DNA of 38,684 nucleotides from JAJZRV01 sp027442615 (lineage in GTDB: Bacteria; Pseudomonadota; Gammaproteobacteria; Burkholderiales; Ferrovaceae). The notes under the pieces are model-generated. The model saw nothing but the letters and a program-made list of their open reading frames with translations, had not been told where the DNA came from and did not search any database. Shown in pieces: positions 1-7,478 of this stretch (the first letter of the stretch is position 1; every line of letters starts with the position of its first letter). The DNA is taken from the NCBI GenBank assembly GCA_027442615.1, contig DAIBBI010000009.1:1-38684 (forward strand), read 5' to 3'. The position numbers and the translations under genes were made by a program.

Positions 1-50
1 CCGATGATAGTGTGGATTACCCATGCGAAAGTAGGTCACCGCCAGACTCC
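1..50 (+). rRNA. rrf: 5S ribosomal RNA, 3' end only
   Basis: The first ~50 bases read like the 3' third of a proteobacterial 5S rRNA: a GATAGTGTGG helix segment, then CCCATGCGAAAGTAGGTCA, then CGCCAGACT. The 5' part lies outside the window, so an rRNA operon probably ends here. The exact 3' end is estimated to within a few bases. A strong terminator follows about 25 bases later, which fits the end of an rrn operon. Confidence 0.82.
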
Positions 51-72
51 CCATGCGCCTTTACAGGCACAC

Positions 73-106
73 AAAAAGCCCCGCTGCATCCGCAGCGGGG
101 CTTTTT
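73..106 (+). terminator. Bidirectional intrinsic terminator after the rRNA operon
   Basis: A perfect 15-bp stem (AAAAAGCCCCGCTGC with its complement) closes a 4-base ATCC loop, with an A run before and a T run after. It can end transcription in both directions. Rightward it closes the rRNA operon. Leftward it closes the GntR regulator gene, whose stop codon lies 15 bases away. Confidence 0.93.
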
Positions 107-121
107 GCTTTGCCCACAGCA

Positions 122-835
122 CTATAACGATGCAATGAGGTCGCTGAAACGCTCGCCCTGGATGCGGATGTGGTCGCGGATGCGTTCTACGGTCAGTGCT
201 TCATTGCCTGCCAGGACGGCTTCCACGATGCCCTGGTGTTCTGAATACGAGCTCATGACCCGATTGTGGATGCGCAACTGCAGGCGCCGGTACGGACGCA
301 GCCGACGCTGCAGGGCGCGTGCCTGCTCTTCCAGAAAGGCGTTGTGGCTGGCGCTGTAGAGGGCCAGGTGAAAGCGCTCGTTGAGATAGAAGTATCCATC
401 CGTGTCCTGTCCGTTGCGCGCCGTTTCGCAGGCGTGGTGCGCTTCCAGAAGGTGGCGCTGCTCCTCTGGCGTGGCGCGCCGTGCGGCGAGGCGCCCACAC
501 AGGGCTTCCAGCTCGGCCATGACGTCGAACATCTCCATCAGGCGTTGCGGGCTGATCTGCGCCACGATGGCGCCCCGGCGCGGGCGCAGTTCAACGAGGC
601 CTGCCGAGGCCAGCTGGATCAGGGCCTCGCGTATGGGGGTGCGTGACACCGCAAAGCGCTGGGCCAGTTCCACTTCATCCAGGCGCGCGCCCGGCGGCAA
701 TTGCCGGGTGACGATCTCGTCTTCGATGGTTTCCATCAAAGGTCCGGACAGGCGCACCGCCGCCTGCGATGCCGGTACACGCAGCGCGTTGCCGTGCGTT
801 GAGGGTGATGCAGGAGTGGTCTTGATGATGGTCAA
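122..835 (-). CDS. GntR-family (FadR/FCD type) transcriptional regulator, probable malonate regulator
   Basis: The N-terminal winged helix carries the GntR signature (LPPGARLDEVELAQRFAVSR followed by TPIREAL). The C-terminal part is an FCD-type all-helical ligand domain (LEALCGRLAARRAT, the histidine in HHACE, and NERFHLALY). The gene diverges from the TRAP/malonate decarboxylase operon, so a role as malonate-responsive repressor, like MatR or MdcY, is inferred. The start is uncertain. The longest frame opens at an ATG (886) lying inside the second operator and the facing promoter, so it is unlikely. I give a TTG at 835; a GTG at 757 is also possible and leaves the winged helix intact. Transcription ends at the shared hairpin at 73-106. 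Confidence 0.88.
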   Translation of the reverse strand: MTIIKTTPASPSTHGNALRVPASQAAVRLSGPLMETIEDEIVTRQLPPGARLDEVELAQRFAVSRTPIREALIQLASAGLVELRPRRGAIVAQISPQRLMEMFDVMAELEALCGRLAARRATPEEQRHLLEAHHACETARNGQDTDGYFYLNERFHLALYSASHNAFLEEQARALQRRLRPYRRLQLRIHNRVMSSYSEHQGIVEAVLAGNEALTVERIRDHIRIQGERFSDLIASL

Positions 836-837
836 TT

Positions 838-849
838 CCTGTATACAAG
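838..849. promoter_or_regulatory. Putative GntR operator, upstream site
   Basis: CCTGTATACAAG holds a perfect 8-bp palindrome (TGTATACA). It lies just upstream of the -35 box of the dctP promoter and just upstream of the regulator's probable start. It matches the downstream palindrome at 9 of 12 positions. From memory, GntR regulators of malonate operons (MdcY, MatR) recognise TTGTATACAA-like sites, which would fit; this is recall, not a search result. Confidence 0.7.
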
Positions 850-853
850 AAGT

Positions 854-882
854 TTGACAAAGAATACAGCCGAAGCTATCTT
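854..882 (+). promoter_or_regulatory. Sigma-70 promoter of the TRAP-mdc operon
   Basis: A consensus -35 box TTGACA (854-859) is followed after exactly 17 bases by TATCTT (877-882, four of six consensus positions). Transcription would start near 889, leaving a leader of about 16 bases before the ATG at 905. The -10 region overlaps the second palindrome, so a bound regulator would block polymerase. Confidence 0.75.
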
Positions 883-891
883 GCATGCAAG
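880..891. promoter_or_regulatory. Putative GntR operator overlapping the -10 and start site
   Basis: CTTGCATGCAAG is a perfect 12-bp palindrome. Its centre is 42 bp from the centre of the upstream palindrome, about four helical turns, so two dimers would sit on the same DNA face with the promoter between them. It runs straight into the GAGGAGG ribosome binding site of dctP. Confidence 0.72.
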
Positions 892-904
892 AGGAGGATC
901 CACC

Positions 905-1930
905 ATGAATAATAATCGTCGTCGCATCCTGCAGGGCCTGTCAGCATTACCCGTCGCCGGTGCACTGGGGATGTCCCCCTGGGCTGCTGCCGCAACCGAA
1001 CTGCGCATTTCCCACCAATTCCCCGGAGGCACGCTTACCGAAGGCGATTTTCGTGATCGCCTCTGTCGCCGTTTTGCCCAGGAGCTTGCCAAGCGCAGCA
1101 ATGGCAGCCTTACCGGCGTGGTCTATCCCAACTCTTCCCTGATGAAGACCAATGCCCAGTTCAATGCGCTGCGCAAGGGTGCGCTGGACATGTCGCTGGT
1201 TCCGCTCAACTATGCCGGTGGTGAAGTTCCCGAAACCAATATCGGCCTCATGCCCGGCATCATCACCAACTACGAGAAGGGTACCGCCTTTCGCAATTCC
1301 GAAGCCGGCAAGATGCTCTACAACATCCTTGCCGACAAGGGCGTGCTGCTGGTGAGCTGGATCTGGCAGGCGGGTGGGGTGGCCAGTCGCAACAAGGCCC
1401 TCATCGAGCCTGAAGATGCCAGGGGAATGAAGGTGCGCGGCGGCGGCCGCGAAATGGACATGGTATTGAAGGAGGCAGGAGCAGCCGTGCTCAACCTTCC
1501 TTCCAACGAAATCTACGCCGCCATGCAAACCGGAGCGCTCGATGCTGCCATGACCTCCAGCACCAGCCTGATTTCGTTCCGCCTGGAAGAGGTGGCCAAG
1601 CAGCTGACCACCGGGCGCGGGCAGGCCTACTGGTTCATGTTCGAGCCCCTGATGATTTCGCGCGACGTTTACGAACGCCTGGGGCGTGACGAACAAAATC
1701 TCGTCATGACGCTGGGCGCCGAGATGGAGAAGTTTGCCCTGGATGCGTGCAAGGTGGATGACAATCAGGTGGCCAAGGTGTACGTCAAGGCTGGCGGCAA
1801 GGCCTATGACCTGACGCAGGACACGGTCAGGCGCTGGCAGGACATTGCACGGCGCACGGCCTGGAAGGACTTTGCCGCACGCAATGCGTCCTGTGCCGCG
1901 CTCATGAAAGCCGTGGAAAAATCGTTGTGA
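905..1930 (+). CDS. dctP: TRAP transporter substrate-binding protein (DctP family), probable malonate binder
   Basis: A periplasmic binding protein of a TRAP transporter captures a carboxylate and delivers it to the membrane part. The start is the ATG preceded by GAGGAGG. An upstream TTG in frame overlaps the -35 box and is rejected. The N-terminus NNNRRRILQG, then a hydrophobic stretch ending in SPWAAAA, looks like a twin-arginine (Tat) signal; most DctP proteins use Sec. The DctP fold is supported by the ALRKGALDM, RGMKVRGGGREMD and AAMQTGALDA segments. The gene overlaps dctQ by four bases (GTGA). The position directly before mdcA makes malonate the likely ligand, as in the MatPQM-type TRAP systems. 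Confidence 0.9.
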   Translation: MNNNRRRILQGLSALPVAGALGMSPWAAAATELRISHQFPGGTLTEGDFRDRLCRRFAQELAKRSNGSLTGVVYPNSSLMKTNAQFNALRKGALDMSLVPLNYAGGEVPETNIGLMPGIITNYEKGTAFRNSEAGKMLYNILADKGVLLVSWIWQAGGVASRNKALIEPEDARGMKVRGGGREMDMVLKEAGAAVLNLPSNEIYAAMQTGALDAAMTSSTSLISFRLEEVAKQLTTGRGQAYWFMFEPLMISRDVYERLGRDEQNLVMTLGAEMEKFALDACKVDDNQVAKVYVKAGGKAYDLTQDTVRRWQDIARRTAWKDFAARNASCAALMKAVEKSL

Positions 1931-2502
1931 GTCATGGCGGGGATCTGCCCGGGGCGCCCTCCATCGCCCTTGGGTTGATGAAGGATCCGCCCCCCCGGGG
2001 ACCGTTGCGCTTTGCGGCCGTGGCCCTGGGCTTCGTCAACCGCCTCGTGGTGGCGCTGTCCATGGTGGCGGTCATCGTAGCCTGTCTGGTGCTGACCGCC
2101 GGGGTGGTGATGCGTTACTTCTTCAACACGCCCACGGACTGGCAGGACGAGATTTCCATGTTTCTGCTGGTGGGCTCCATTTTCACTTGTGGCGCGGCTG
2201 TGCAGGCCCAACGCGGGCATATCGGCATCGAGGCCGTAGCGGGGTTGCTTTCCGCAGGGCTCAACCGCTGGCGAATTTGGCTGTGTGATGCCACCTCGCT
2301 GCTGTTTTGTGCCTTCTTCTCCTGGAAATCCTGGACCCTGTTGCATGAGGCCTGGGTCGAGGGCATGACCACTTCCTCCACATGGGCCCCGCCCTTGTGG
2401 ATTCCCTACGGGCTGATGTCGGTGGGGATGACGCTCTTGACCCTGCAACTCCTGATCCAGGTGCTCGCCGGTCCTCCCGCCCGCGTGCAGGTGACGCTGT
2501 GA
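1927..2502 (+). CDS. dctQ: TRAP transporter small permease (DctQ family)
   Basis: This is the four-helix small membrane subunit of the TRAP transporter. The family motif region is visible: VVMRYFFNTPTDWQDEIS, followed by hydrophobic helices and QAQRGHIGIEAV. It starts at a GTG that overlaps the dctP stop (GTGA) and ends in a second GTGA overlap with dctM, so the three subunits are probably made by coupled translation. The cytoplasmic N-terminus (about 30 residues before the first helix) is rather long and proline-rich; an ATG at 1978 is an alternative start. Confidence 0.9.
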   Translation: MSHGGDLPGAPSIALGLMKDPPPRGPLRFAAVALGFVNRLVVALSMVAVIVACLVLTAGVVMRYFFNTPTDWQDEISMFLLVGSIFTCGAAVQAQRGHIGIEAVAGLLSAGLNRWRIWLCDATSLLFCAFFSWKSWTLLHEAWVEGMTTSSTWAPPLWIPYGLMSVGMTLLTLQLLIQVLAGPPARVQVTL

Positions 2503-3851
2503 GCCACGAACTGACGGGGATCCTCTACGGGGTGGGCACCCTGTTGTTGATGTTTACCGGCATGCCCATCGCCTTTGCACTGGGCACCATCGCCGTGGTG
2601 TTCATGTACTTTTTCATGCCCCATTCGGCGCTGGATACCGTCACCCAGAACGTGTATGAGGAAATGTCCAGCATTACGCTGCTCTCCATCCCCCTGTTCA
2701 TCCTGAAGGGTGCCGCAATCGGCAAATCACGCGCCGGGGCGGACCTCTACGCCGCCATCCACGCCTGGATGGGCCGTGTGCCGGGCGGGCTGGGCATTGC
2801 CAACGTCATCGCCTGCGCGCTCTTTGCCGCCATGGCAGGTTCCAGTCCTGCCACCTGTTCGGCCATCGGCAGTGCAGGCATTCCCGAGATGCGTGCGCGG
2901 GGCTACTCCCCGGGTTTTGCCGCGGGCATCATCGCGGCCGGAGGCACCCTGGGCATCCTGTTGCCCCCTTCCATCACCATGATCCTGTTTTCCGTGGCCG
3001 CCGAAGTCTCGCTCGGGCGCCTGTTTCTGGCGGCACTGGGTCCGGGGCTGTTGCTGGTGACCTTGTTCTCCCTCTATGCCGCCTGGAATTTCAGGCGCGA
3101 ATATCGCGCCGCGGTGCAGGTCTATGCATCAGGCGGCGTTCGCTCGGCCTATCTTGACGAGAATGCCCTGAGCTGGCGCGAGAAATTCGGCATGCTCGCA
3201 CGCGTGCTGCCTTTCGTGACACTCCTCACCGGGGTCATGATCGCGCTCTACGGCGGCTTTGCCACACCTTCCGAAACGGCGGGACTGGGTGGTTTGCTGG
3301 CGCTGATGTTGATTGCCGTCATCTACGGCGTGTGGCGACCGCGCCAGCTCTCTCCCATCATCGCCTCCACCCTCAAGGAATCCACCATGCTGATGTTCAT
3401 CATCGGCATGTCGCTGCTGTATTCCTATGTGATGAGTTATCTGCAGATCAGCCAACTGGCGGCTGAATGGATCGTCTCGCTGACGCTATCCAAATGGCTG
3501 CTGCTGGCGGCCATCCTGCTTTTTGTGGTGGTACTGGGGTTTTTCCTCCCGCCGGTATCCATCATTCTCATGACCGCACCCATCATCCTGCCCCCGCTCA
3601 AGGCGGCAGGGTTTGACCTGATCTGGTTTGGCGTGTTGATGACCATCGTCATGGAAATGGGGCTCATCCATCCGCCGGTGGGGCTCAACATTTTCGTGAT
3701 CCGCAACGTGGCCCCGGACATTCCGCTCAAGGCGGTGGTGTGGGGTGTGCTGCCCTTTGTGTTGCTGATGATCCTGTCAGTGTTCCTGCTTTCGTTGTTT
3801 CCGGGCATCGTCACGGCCTTTCCTGATTGGGCGCTGGGCCCGAAGATTTAA
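2499..3851 (+). CDS. dctM: TRAP transporter large permease (DctM family)
   Basis: The 450-residue multi-helix subunit forms the Na+-coupled transport channel of the TRAP system. Family features are the early GMPIAFALG segment, SIPLFILKGAAIGKS, the AGSSPATCSAIGSAGIPEM loop, and GGTLGILLPPSI, plus a second half ending in EMGLIHPPVGLNIFVI. The GTG at 2499 is chosen because it overlaps the dctQ stop and removes an unconserved proline-rich extension present in the longer frame. mdcA starts six bases after the stop, placing the transporter and decarboxylase in one transcript. Confidence 0.93.
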   Translation: MSHELTGILYGVGTLLLMFTGMPIAFALGTIAVVFMYFFMPHSALDTVTQNVYEEMSSITLLSIPLFILKGAAIGKSRAGADLYAAIHAWMGRVPGGLGIANVIACALFAAMAGSSPATCSAIGSAGIPEMRARGYSPGFAAGIIAAGGTLGILLPPSITMILFSVAAEVSLGRLFLAALGPGLLLVTLFSLYAAWNFRREYRAAVQVYASGGVRSAYLDENALSWREKFGMLARVLPFVTLLTGVMIALYGGFATPSETAGLGGLLALMLIAVIYGVWRPRQLSPIIASTLKESTMLMFIIGMSLLYSYVMSYLQISQLAAEWIVSLTLSKWLLLAAILLFVVVLGFFLPPVSIILMTAPIILPPLKAAGFDLIWFGVLMTIVMEMGLIHPPVGLNIFVIRNVAPDIPLKAVVWGVLPFVLLMILSVFLLSLFPGIVTAFPDWALGPKI

Positions 3852-3857
3852 GACACC

Positions 3858-5516
3858 ATGAACGCATCCCAACCCCGTCGCGTCTGGAACCATGAAGCAC
3901 AACGCCGCCAGGTCCGTCTGCTGCGCGGCATGCCCTTTGCGCGCGACAAGGAGGTTGCACCGGGCAACGTGGTGTCCCTGCTGGAGGCCCTGCTGGAGCC
4001 TGGCGACAGGGTGTGCCTTGAAGGCAACAACCAGAAGCAGGCAGACTTTCTGTCGGAGTCGCTGGCCGCCTGTTCTCCCCAGCGCGTGCACGATCTGCAT
4101 CTGGTGCAGTCGGTGCTGGCCCTGCCATCGCACATGGAGCTCTTTGAAAGGGGCATCGCGCGACGCCTCGATTTTTCCTTTGCAGGTCCCCAGGCCCATC
4201 GGCTGGCGCGACTGGTCCAGTCGCGCAGCATCGAGATCGGTGCCATCCACACCTACCTGGAACTGTTCGGCCGTTATTTCATCGATCTGACGCCACAGGT
4301 TTGCCTGATCGCCGCACAGGCGGCAGATGCCGAAGGCAACCTCTATCTGGGGCCCAATACCGAGGACACCCCGGTCATCGTGGAGGCCACTGCGTTCAAG
4401 AGCGGAATCGTCATCGCCCAGGTCAACGAACGCATGGCGTGCCTGCCGCGCGTGGACATTCCTGCAGGTTGGGTCGATTTTTTCGTGGTGGCCCCCACCC
4501 CTAACCACATCGAACCCCTTTTTACCCGCGACCCCCGCCACATCACGGAAATCCAGGTGCTGATGGCCATGATGGCCATCAAGGGCATCTATGCGGAATA
4601 CGGCGTGGAGCGGCTCAATCACGGCATCGGGTTTGATACCGCCGCCATCGAGCTGTTGCTGCCCACCTATGGCGAAAGCCTGGGACTGAAGGGCAAGGTG
4701 GCGCGCCACTGGGCGCTCAATCCGCATCCCACCCTGATTCCCGCCATTGAAGCAGGCTTCGTGGAACGGGTTCATTCCTTTGGCTCGGAAGTGGGCATGG
4801 AAGCCTACGTGGCTGCGCGTCCCGACGTGTTTTTTACCGGGGCCGACGGCAGCATGCGCTCCAACAGGGCCTTTTGCCAGACTGCGGGTTTGTATGCCTG
4901 CGACATGTTCATCGGTTCCACCCTGCAGATGGATCTCGCGGGCAACAGTTCCACCGCAACACTCGGACGCATCACCGGTTTTGGCGGCGCGCCCAACATG
5001 GGGTCGGATGCCCGTGGGCGGCGCCATGCCAGTGCCGCCTGGCTTAAGGCCGGGCGGGAACGCAGCGGAGACGGGACACTGGTGCGCGGGCAGAAGCTTG
5101 TGGTGCAGACCGTGGAGACCTGGCGCGAGCCCAATCATCCCACTTTCGTGGAACGACTGGATGCCTGGCAGCTCATGGAAGACATGGGCATGGACTTGCC
5201 TCCCATCATGATTTACGGCGACGACGTCAGTCACGTGGTGACCGAGGAAGGCATTGCCAACCTGCTCTTGTGCCGTTCTCCCGAAGAGCGCGCACAGGCC
5301 ATTCGAGGCGTGGCAGGCTACACCCCGGTGGGACGGGCGCGCGATCGCGCCGTGGTGGAAAACCTGCGTGATCGCGGCGTCATCCGCCGCCCGTCCGATC
5401 TTGGTATCGACGTGCGCGATGCCACGCGCGATCTGCTGGCGGCGCGTTCCATCAAGGATCTGGTGCGCGCCTCCGGCGGCCTGTATCAGCCGCCCAAACA
5501 ATTTCGCAACTGGTAA
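3858..5516 (+). CDS. mdcA: Malonate decarboxylase subunit alpha (acetyl-ACP:malonate ACP transferase)
   Basis: The 552-residue protein matches MdcA in length and sequence (NHEAQRRQVRLLRGMPFARD near the start; GSTLQMDLAGNSSTATLGRI and GFGGAPNMGSDARGRRHAS in the second half). It swaps the acetyl group on the carrier protein MdcC for malonate and releases acetate, the first step of the biotin-independent cycle. It is a cytoplasmic subunit of the MdcACDE complex. The ribosome binding site is weak (AAGACACC before the ATG), suggesting translation is helped by readthrough from dctM six bases upstream. mdcC follows after 26 bases. Confidence 0.97.
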   Translation: MNASQPRRVWNHEAQRRQVRLLRGMPFARDKEVAPGNVVSLLEALLEPGDRVCLEGNNQKQADFLSESLAACSPQRVHDLHLVQSVLALPSHMELFERGIARRLDFSFAGPQAHRLARLVQSRSIEIGAIHTYLELFGRYFIDLTPQVCLIAAQAADAEGNLYLGPNTEDTPVIVEATAFKSGIVIAQVNERMACLPRVDIPAGWVDFFVVAPTPNHIEPLFTRDPRHITEIQVLMAMMAIKGIYAEYGVERLNHGIGFDTAAIELLLPTYGESLGLKGKVARHWALNPHPTLIPAIEAGFVERVHSFGSEVGMEAYVAARPDVFFTGADGSMRSNRAFCQTAGLYACDMFIGSTLQMDLAGNSSTATLGRITGFGGAPNMGSDARGRRHASAAWLKAGRERSGDGTLVRGQKLVVQTVETWREPNHPTFVERLDAWQLMEDMGMDLPPIMIYGDDVSHVVTEEGIANLLLCRSPEERAQAIRGVAGYTPVGRARDRAVVENLRDRGVIRRPSDLGIDVRDATRDLLAARSIKDLVRASGGLYQPPKQFRNW

Positions 5517-5542
5517 TCCGCAACCCCCGAAAGGCCACTGCC

Positions 5543-5854
5543 ATGGAAACCCTGCACCTTGATTTGCCCTCGCTTCAGGATGACACGCTTTTGCCGCGGG
5601 TCCTCCTGCATGGGGTGGTGTCCTCCGGCAACCTGGAAGTGCTGGTGGAACCGGGCCGCGATGCGGCACGCTGCATCTTTGAAGTGCAGACCGCGGCACA
5701 TGGCTTTGCCGAAGTGTGGCAGGCAGTGTTGACCGACTTTGCGGCACGCCATCCCGTGGGCGGCCTCAGCTTTTCCATTCACGATGCGGGGGCCACACCC
5801 GCCGTGGTCAGCCTGCGTCTGGACCAGGCCTTTCAAAGCCTGCGGGGTTCATGA
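5543..5854 (+). CDS. mdcC: Malonate decarboxylase acyl carrier protein (delta subunit)
   Basis: At 103 residues it has the normal size for MdcC. The VVSSGNLEVLVEP segment is the prosthetic-group site; the serine before GNLEVL (about residue 28) should receive phosphoribosyl-dephospho-CoA, made and attached by the fused MdcG-MdcB product downstream. The carrier cycles between acetyl and malonyl forms on the complex. GAAAGG lies nine bases before the ATG. The 3' end overlaps mdcD as ATGA. Confidence 0.93.
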   Translation: METLHLDLPSLQDDTLLPRVLLHGVVSSGNLEVLVEPGRDAARCIFEVQTAAHGFAEVWQAVLTDFAARHPVGGLSFSIHDAGATPAVVSLRLDQAFQSLRGS

Positions 5855-6762
5855 TGTCCACCGCACTGCAAAGCTATCGCGAGGCCACTGCGCGTCAGCG
5901 GGTGCAGGGCCTGCTCGATGCGGGGTCCTTCACCGAGTGGCTGGGGCCGGCCCGTCGCATTACCAGTCCGCACCTCGCAGCCCTGGATGCACCGGTCAGT
6001 TTTGATGACGGGGTGGTGGTGGGCCAGGGGCATCTGGCCGCGCAGGCGGTGGTCGTCATTGCCCAGGAAGGTCTGTTCAATGGGGGCGCCGTGGGCGAAG
6101 TGCACGGCGCAAAAATCCGCGGTGCCCTGCTGCGTGCGGCCAGGGATCGCCCGCAAGCCGTGCTGCTGTGCGTGGATTCGGGCGGGGTGCGCCTGCACGA
6201 GGCCAATGCCGGACTCATTGCCATTTCGGAAATCATGCGGGCCCTGTTTGCCGTGCAGACCGCCGGGATTCCGGTGATAGCGCTGGTGGGTGGTACCTGC
6301 GGCGCCTTTGGCGGCATGGGCATCGTTGCCCGCTTGTGCAATGCCATCATCATTTCCGAGGAAGGGCGGCTTGGCCTGTCGGGTCCGGAAGTGATCGAGA
6401 CGGTGAAGGGCGTGGAAGAGTTTGATTCTCGCGACCGCGCGCTGGTGTGGCGCATTACCGGCGGAAAGATCCGGCGCACCCTGGGGGAGGCCACGGTGCT
6501 GGTGGACGATGACATGGCCGCATTTCGGAGTGCGGCCGCAGCGGAAATGTTTGGGGACAGACCCCACCTGGAAAGGTGGGGTCTGTCCCCTGATTCGTTG
6601 CACGGCCTCCAGGCTGCGCAACGCCAGTTGGCGGCACGGGCTGCACTGGATGGGTCGATCCGCGATGGACAGCAGGTGTGGAACCAGCTGGGGCTGGGCG
6701 AGGAGGTGGCCCTGATGTCGCCGGCAGAATTCAATCTTTGCCTGGAGGCGCGCAAACCATGA
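5851..6762 (+). CDS. mdcD: Malonate decarboxylase subunit beta, with an in-frame repeat hairpin
   Basis: MdcD with MdcE removes CO2 from malonyl-ACP to regenerate acetyl-ACP. Family segments are LFNGGAVGEVHGAKIRGALL, DSGGVRLHEANAGL and GGTCGAFGGMGIVARL, a carboxyltransferase-type fold. The start is the ATG overlapping the mdcC stop (ATGA); a second ATG follows directly. At 6553-6591 the coding sequence holds a repeat hairpin plus one base, reading as 13 codons (GDRPHLERWGLSP) between EMF and DSLHGL. The rest of the frame continues normally to the ATGA overlap with mdcE. The insert lies in the C-terminal helical region, away from the recognised active-site segments, so function is probably kept, but this is inference. 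Confidence 0.95.
   Translation: MMSTALQSYREATARQRVQGLLDAGSFTEWLGPARRITSPHLAALDAPVSFDDGVVVGQGHLAAQAVVVIAQEGLFNGGAVGEVHGAKIRGALLRAARDRPQAVLLCVDSGGVRLHEANAGLIAISEIMRALFAVQTAGIPVIALVGGTCGAFGGMGIVARLCNAIIISEEGRLGLSGPEVIETVKGVEEFDSRDRALVWRITGGKIRRTLGEATVLVDDDMAAFRSAAAAEMFGDRPHLERWGLSPDSLHGLQAAQRQLAARAALDGSIRDGQQVWNQLGLGEEVALMSPAEFNLCLEARKP
6553..6590. repeat. GGGGACAGACC-family palindrome inside mdcD
   Basis: A perfect 17-bp inverted repeat (GGGGACAGACCCCACCT and its complement) closes a GGAA loop. It shares its core with the repeats at 8121, 16033, 20765 and 24843. With the next base it occupies 39 nt, exactly 13 codons, so the mdcD frame is preserved. Confidence 0.9.
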
Positions 6763-7478
6763 GCATTGGCAAGACGGCGCTGCTGGATCGTCTGTTTCCC
6801 TCGGGCCACAAGGTCACCGAGGTGGGACAGGTGCTGTGCGGTTGGGGGGAAACCCCCGCAGGAAGGGTTCATGTGATCGGCACCACGGAGCATGCGGCAA
6901 TCGATTCGTGCATTGCGCTTGCTCTCTCCGCGGCCGTGTTGCAGGCAGTGGCCGAAGATGGCACCGATCACCGTCCCATCGTCTTCATTGCAGACACCCA
7001 GGGACAGGCCCTGTCGCGACGCGAGGAACTGTTGGGGTTGAATGGTTATTTTGCCCATCTGGCCCGCTGCGTGAACCTGGCGCGTGGGGCGGGGCACCGG
7101 CTGGTGACGCTGATTGATGGCGAGGCCGTATCAGGCGGCTTTCTTGCCTTCGGGCTGCTGGCGGACGCCATCGTGGCCCTGCCCGGCGCCGAGGTGCGCG
7201 TGATGGACCTGCGCGCCATGGCACGCATCACCCGTATCCCCTACGAGCGCCTGACGGCATTGGCCCGCTCATCGCCCGTGTTTGCTCCGGGTGCGGATAA
7301 TTACTGGCGCATGGGTGGTATTCACGCGCTGTGGACCGAGACGGAGGATTGGGCAGCGCAATTGCTGGCGTTGCTGCAGGGGGGTGGCGAAGATGAACGG
7401 GCACGCCTTGGGGCAGAACGCGGGGGGCGCAAGCTTGCGGCTTCCGTGGCCCAAGAGGTGCTGCATGCGCACGGTTAG
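6759..7478 (+). CDS. mdcE: Malonate decarboxylase subunit gamma
   Basis: The 239-residue subunit pairs with MdcD for decarboxylation of malonyl-ACP. Typical segments are VIGTTEHAAIDSCIALALS, FIADTQGQALSRREELLG, and LIDGEAVSGGFLAFGL, an oxyanion-hole type carboxyltransferase region. The start ATG overlaps the mdcD stop (ATGA); a longer frame upstream is not conserved. The 3' end overlaps the start of mdcG by 14 bases. Confidence 0.95.
   Translation: MSIGKTALLDRLFPSGHKVTEVGQVLCGWGETPAGRVHVIGTTEHAAIDSCIALALSAAVLQAVAEDGTDHRPIVFIADTQGQALSRREELLGLNGYFAHLARCVNLARGAGHRLVTLIDGEAVSGGFLAFGLLADAIVALPGAEVRVMDLRAMARITRIPYERLTALARSSPVFAPGADNYWRMGGIHALWTETEDWAAQLLALLQGGGEDERARLGAERGGRKLAASVAQEVLHAHG

Noticed and set aside
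3777..5747. Long minus-strand frame opposite mdcA
   Set aside because: It is antisense to a confidently identified gene, has low-complexity His/Gly-rich translation and no ribosome binding site; such shadows are common in GC-rich DNA.
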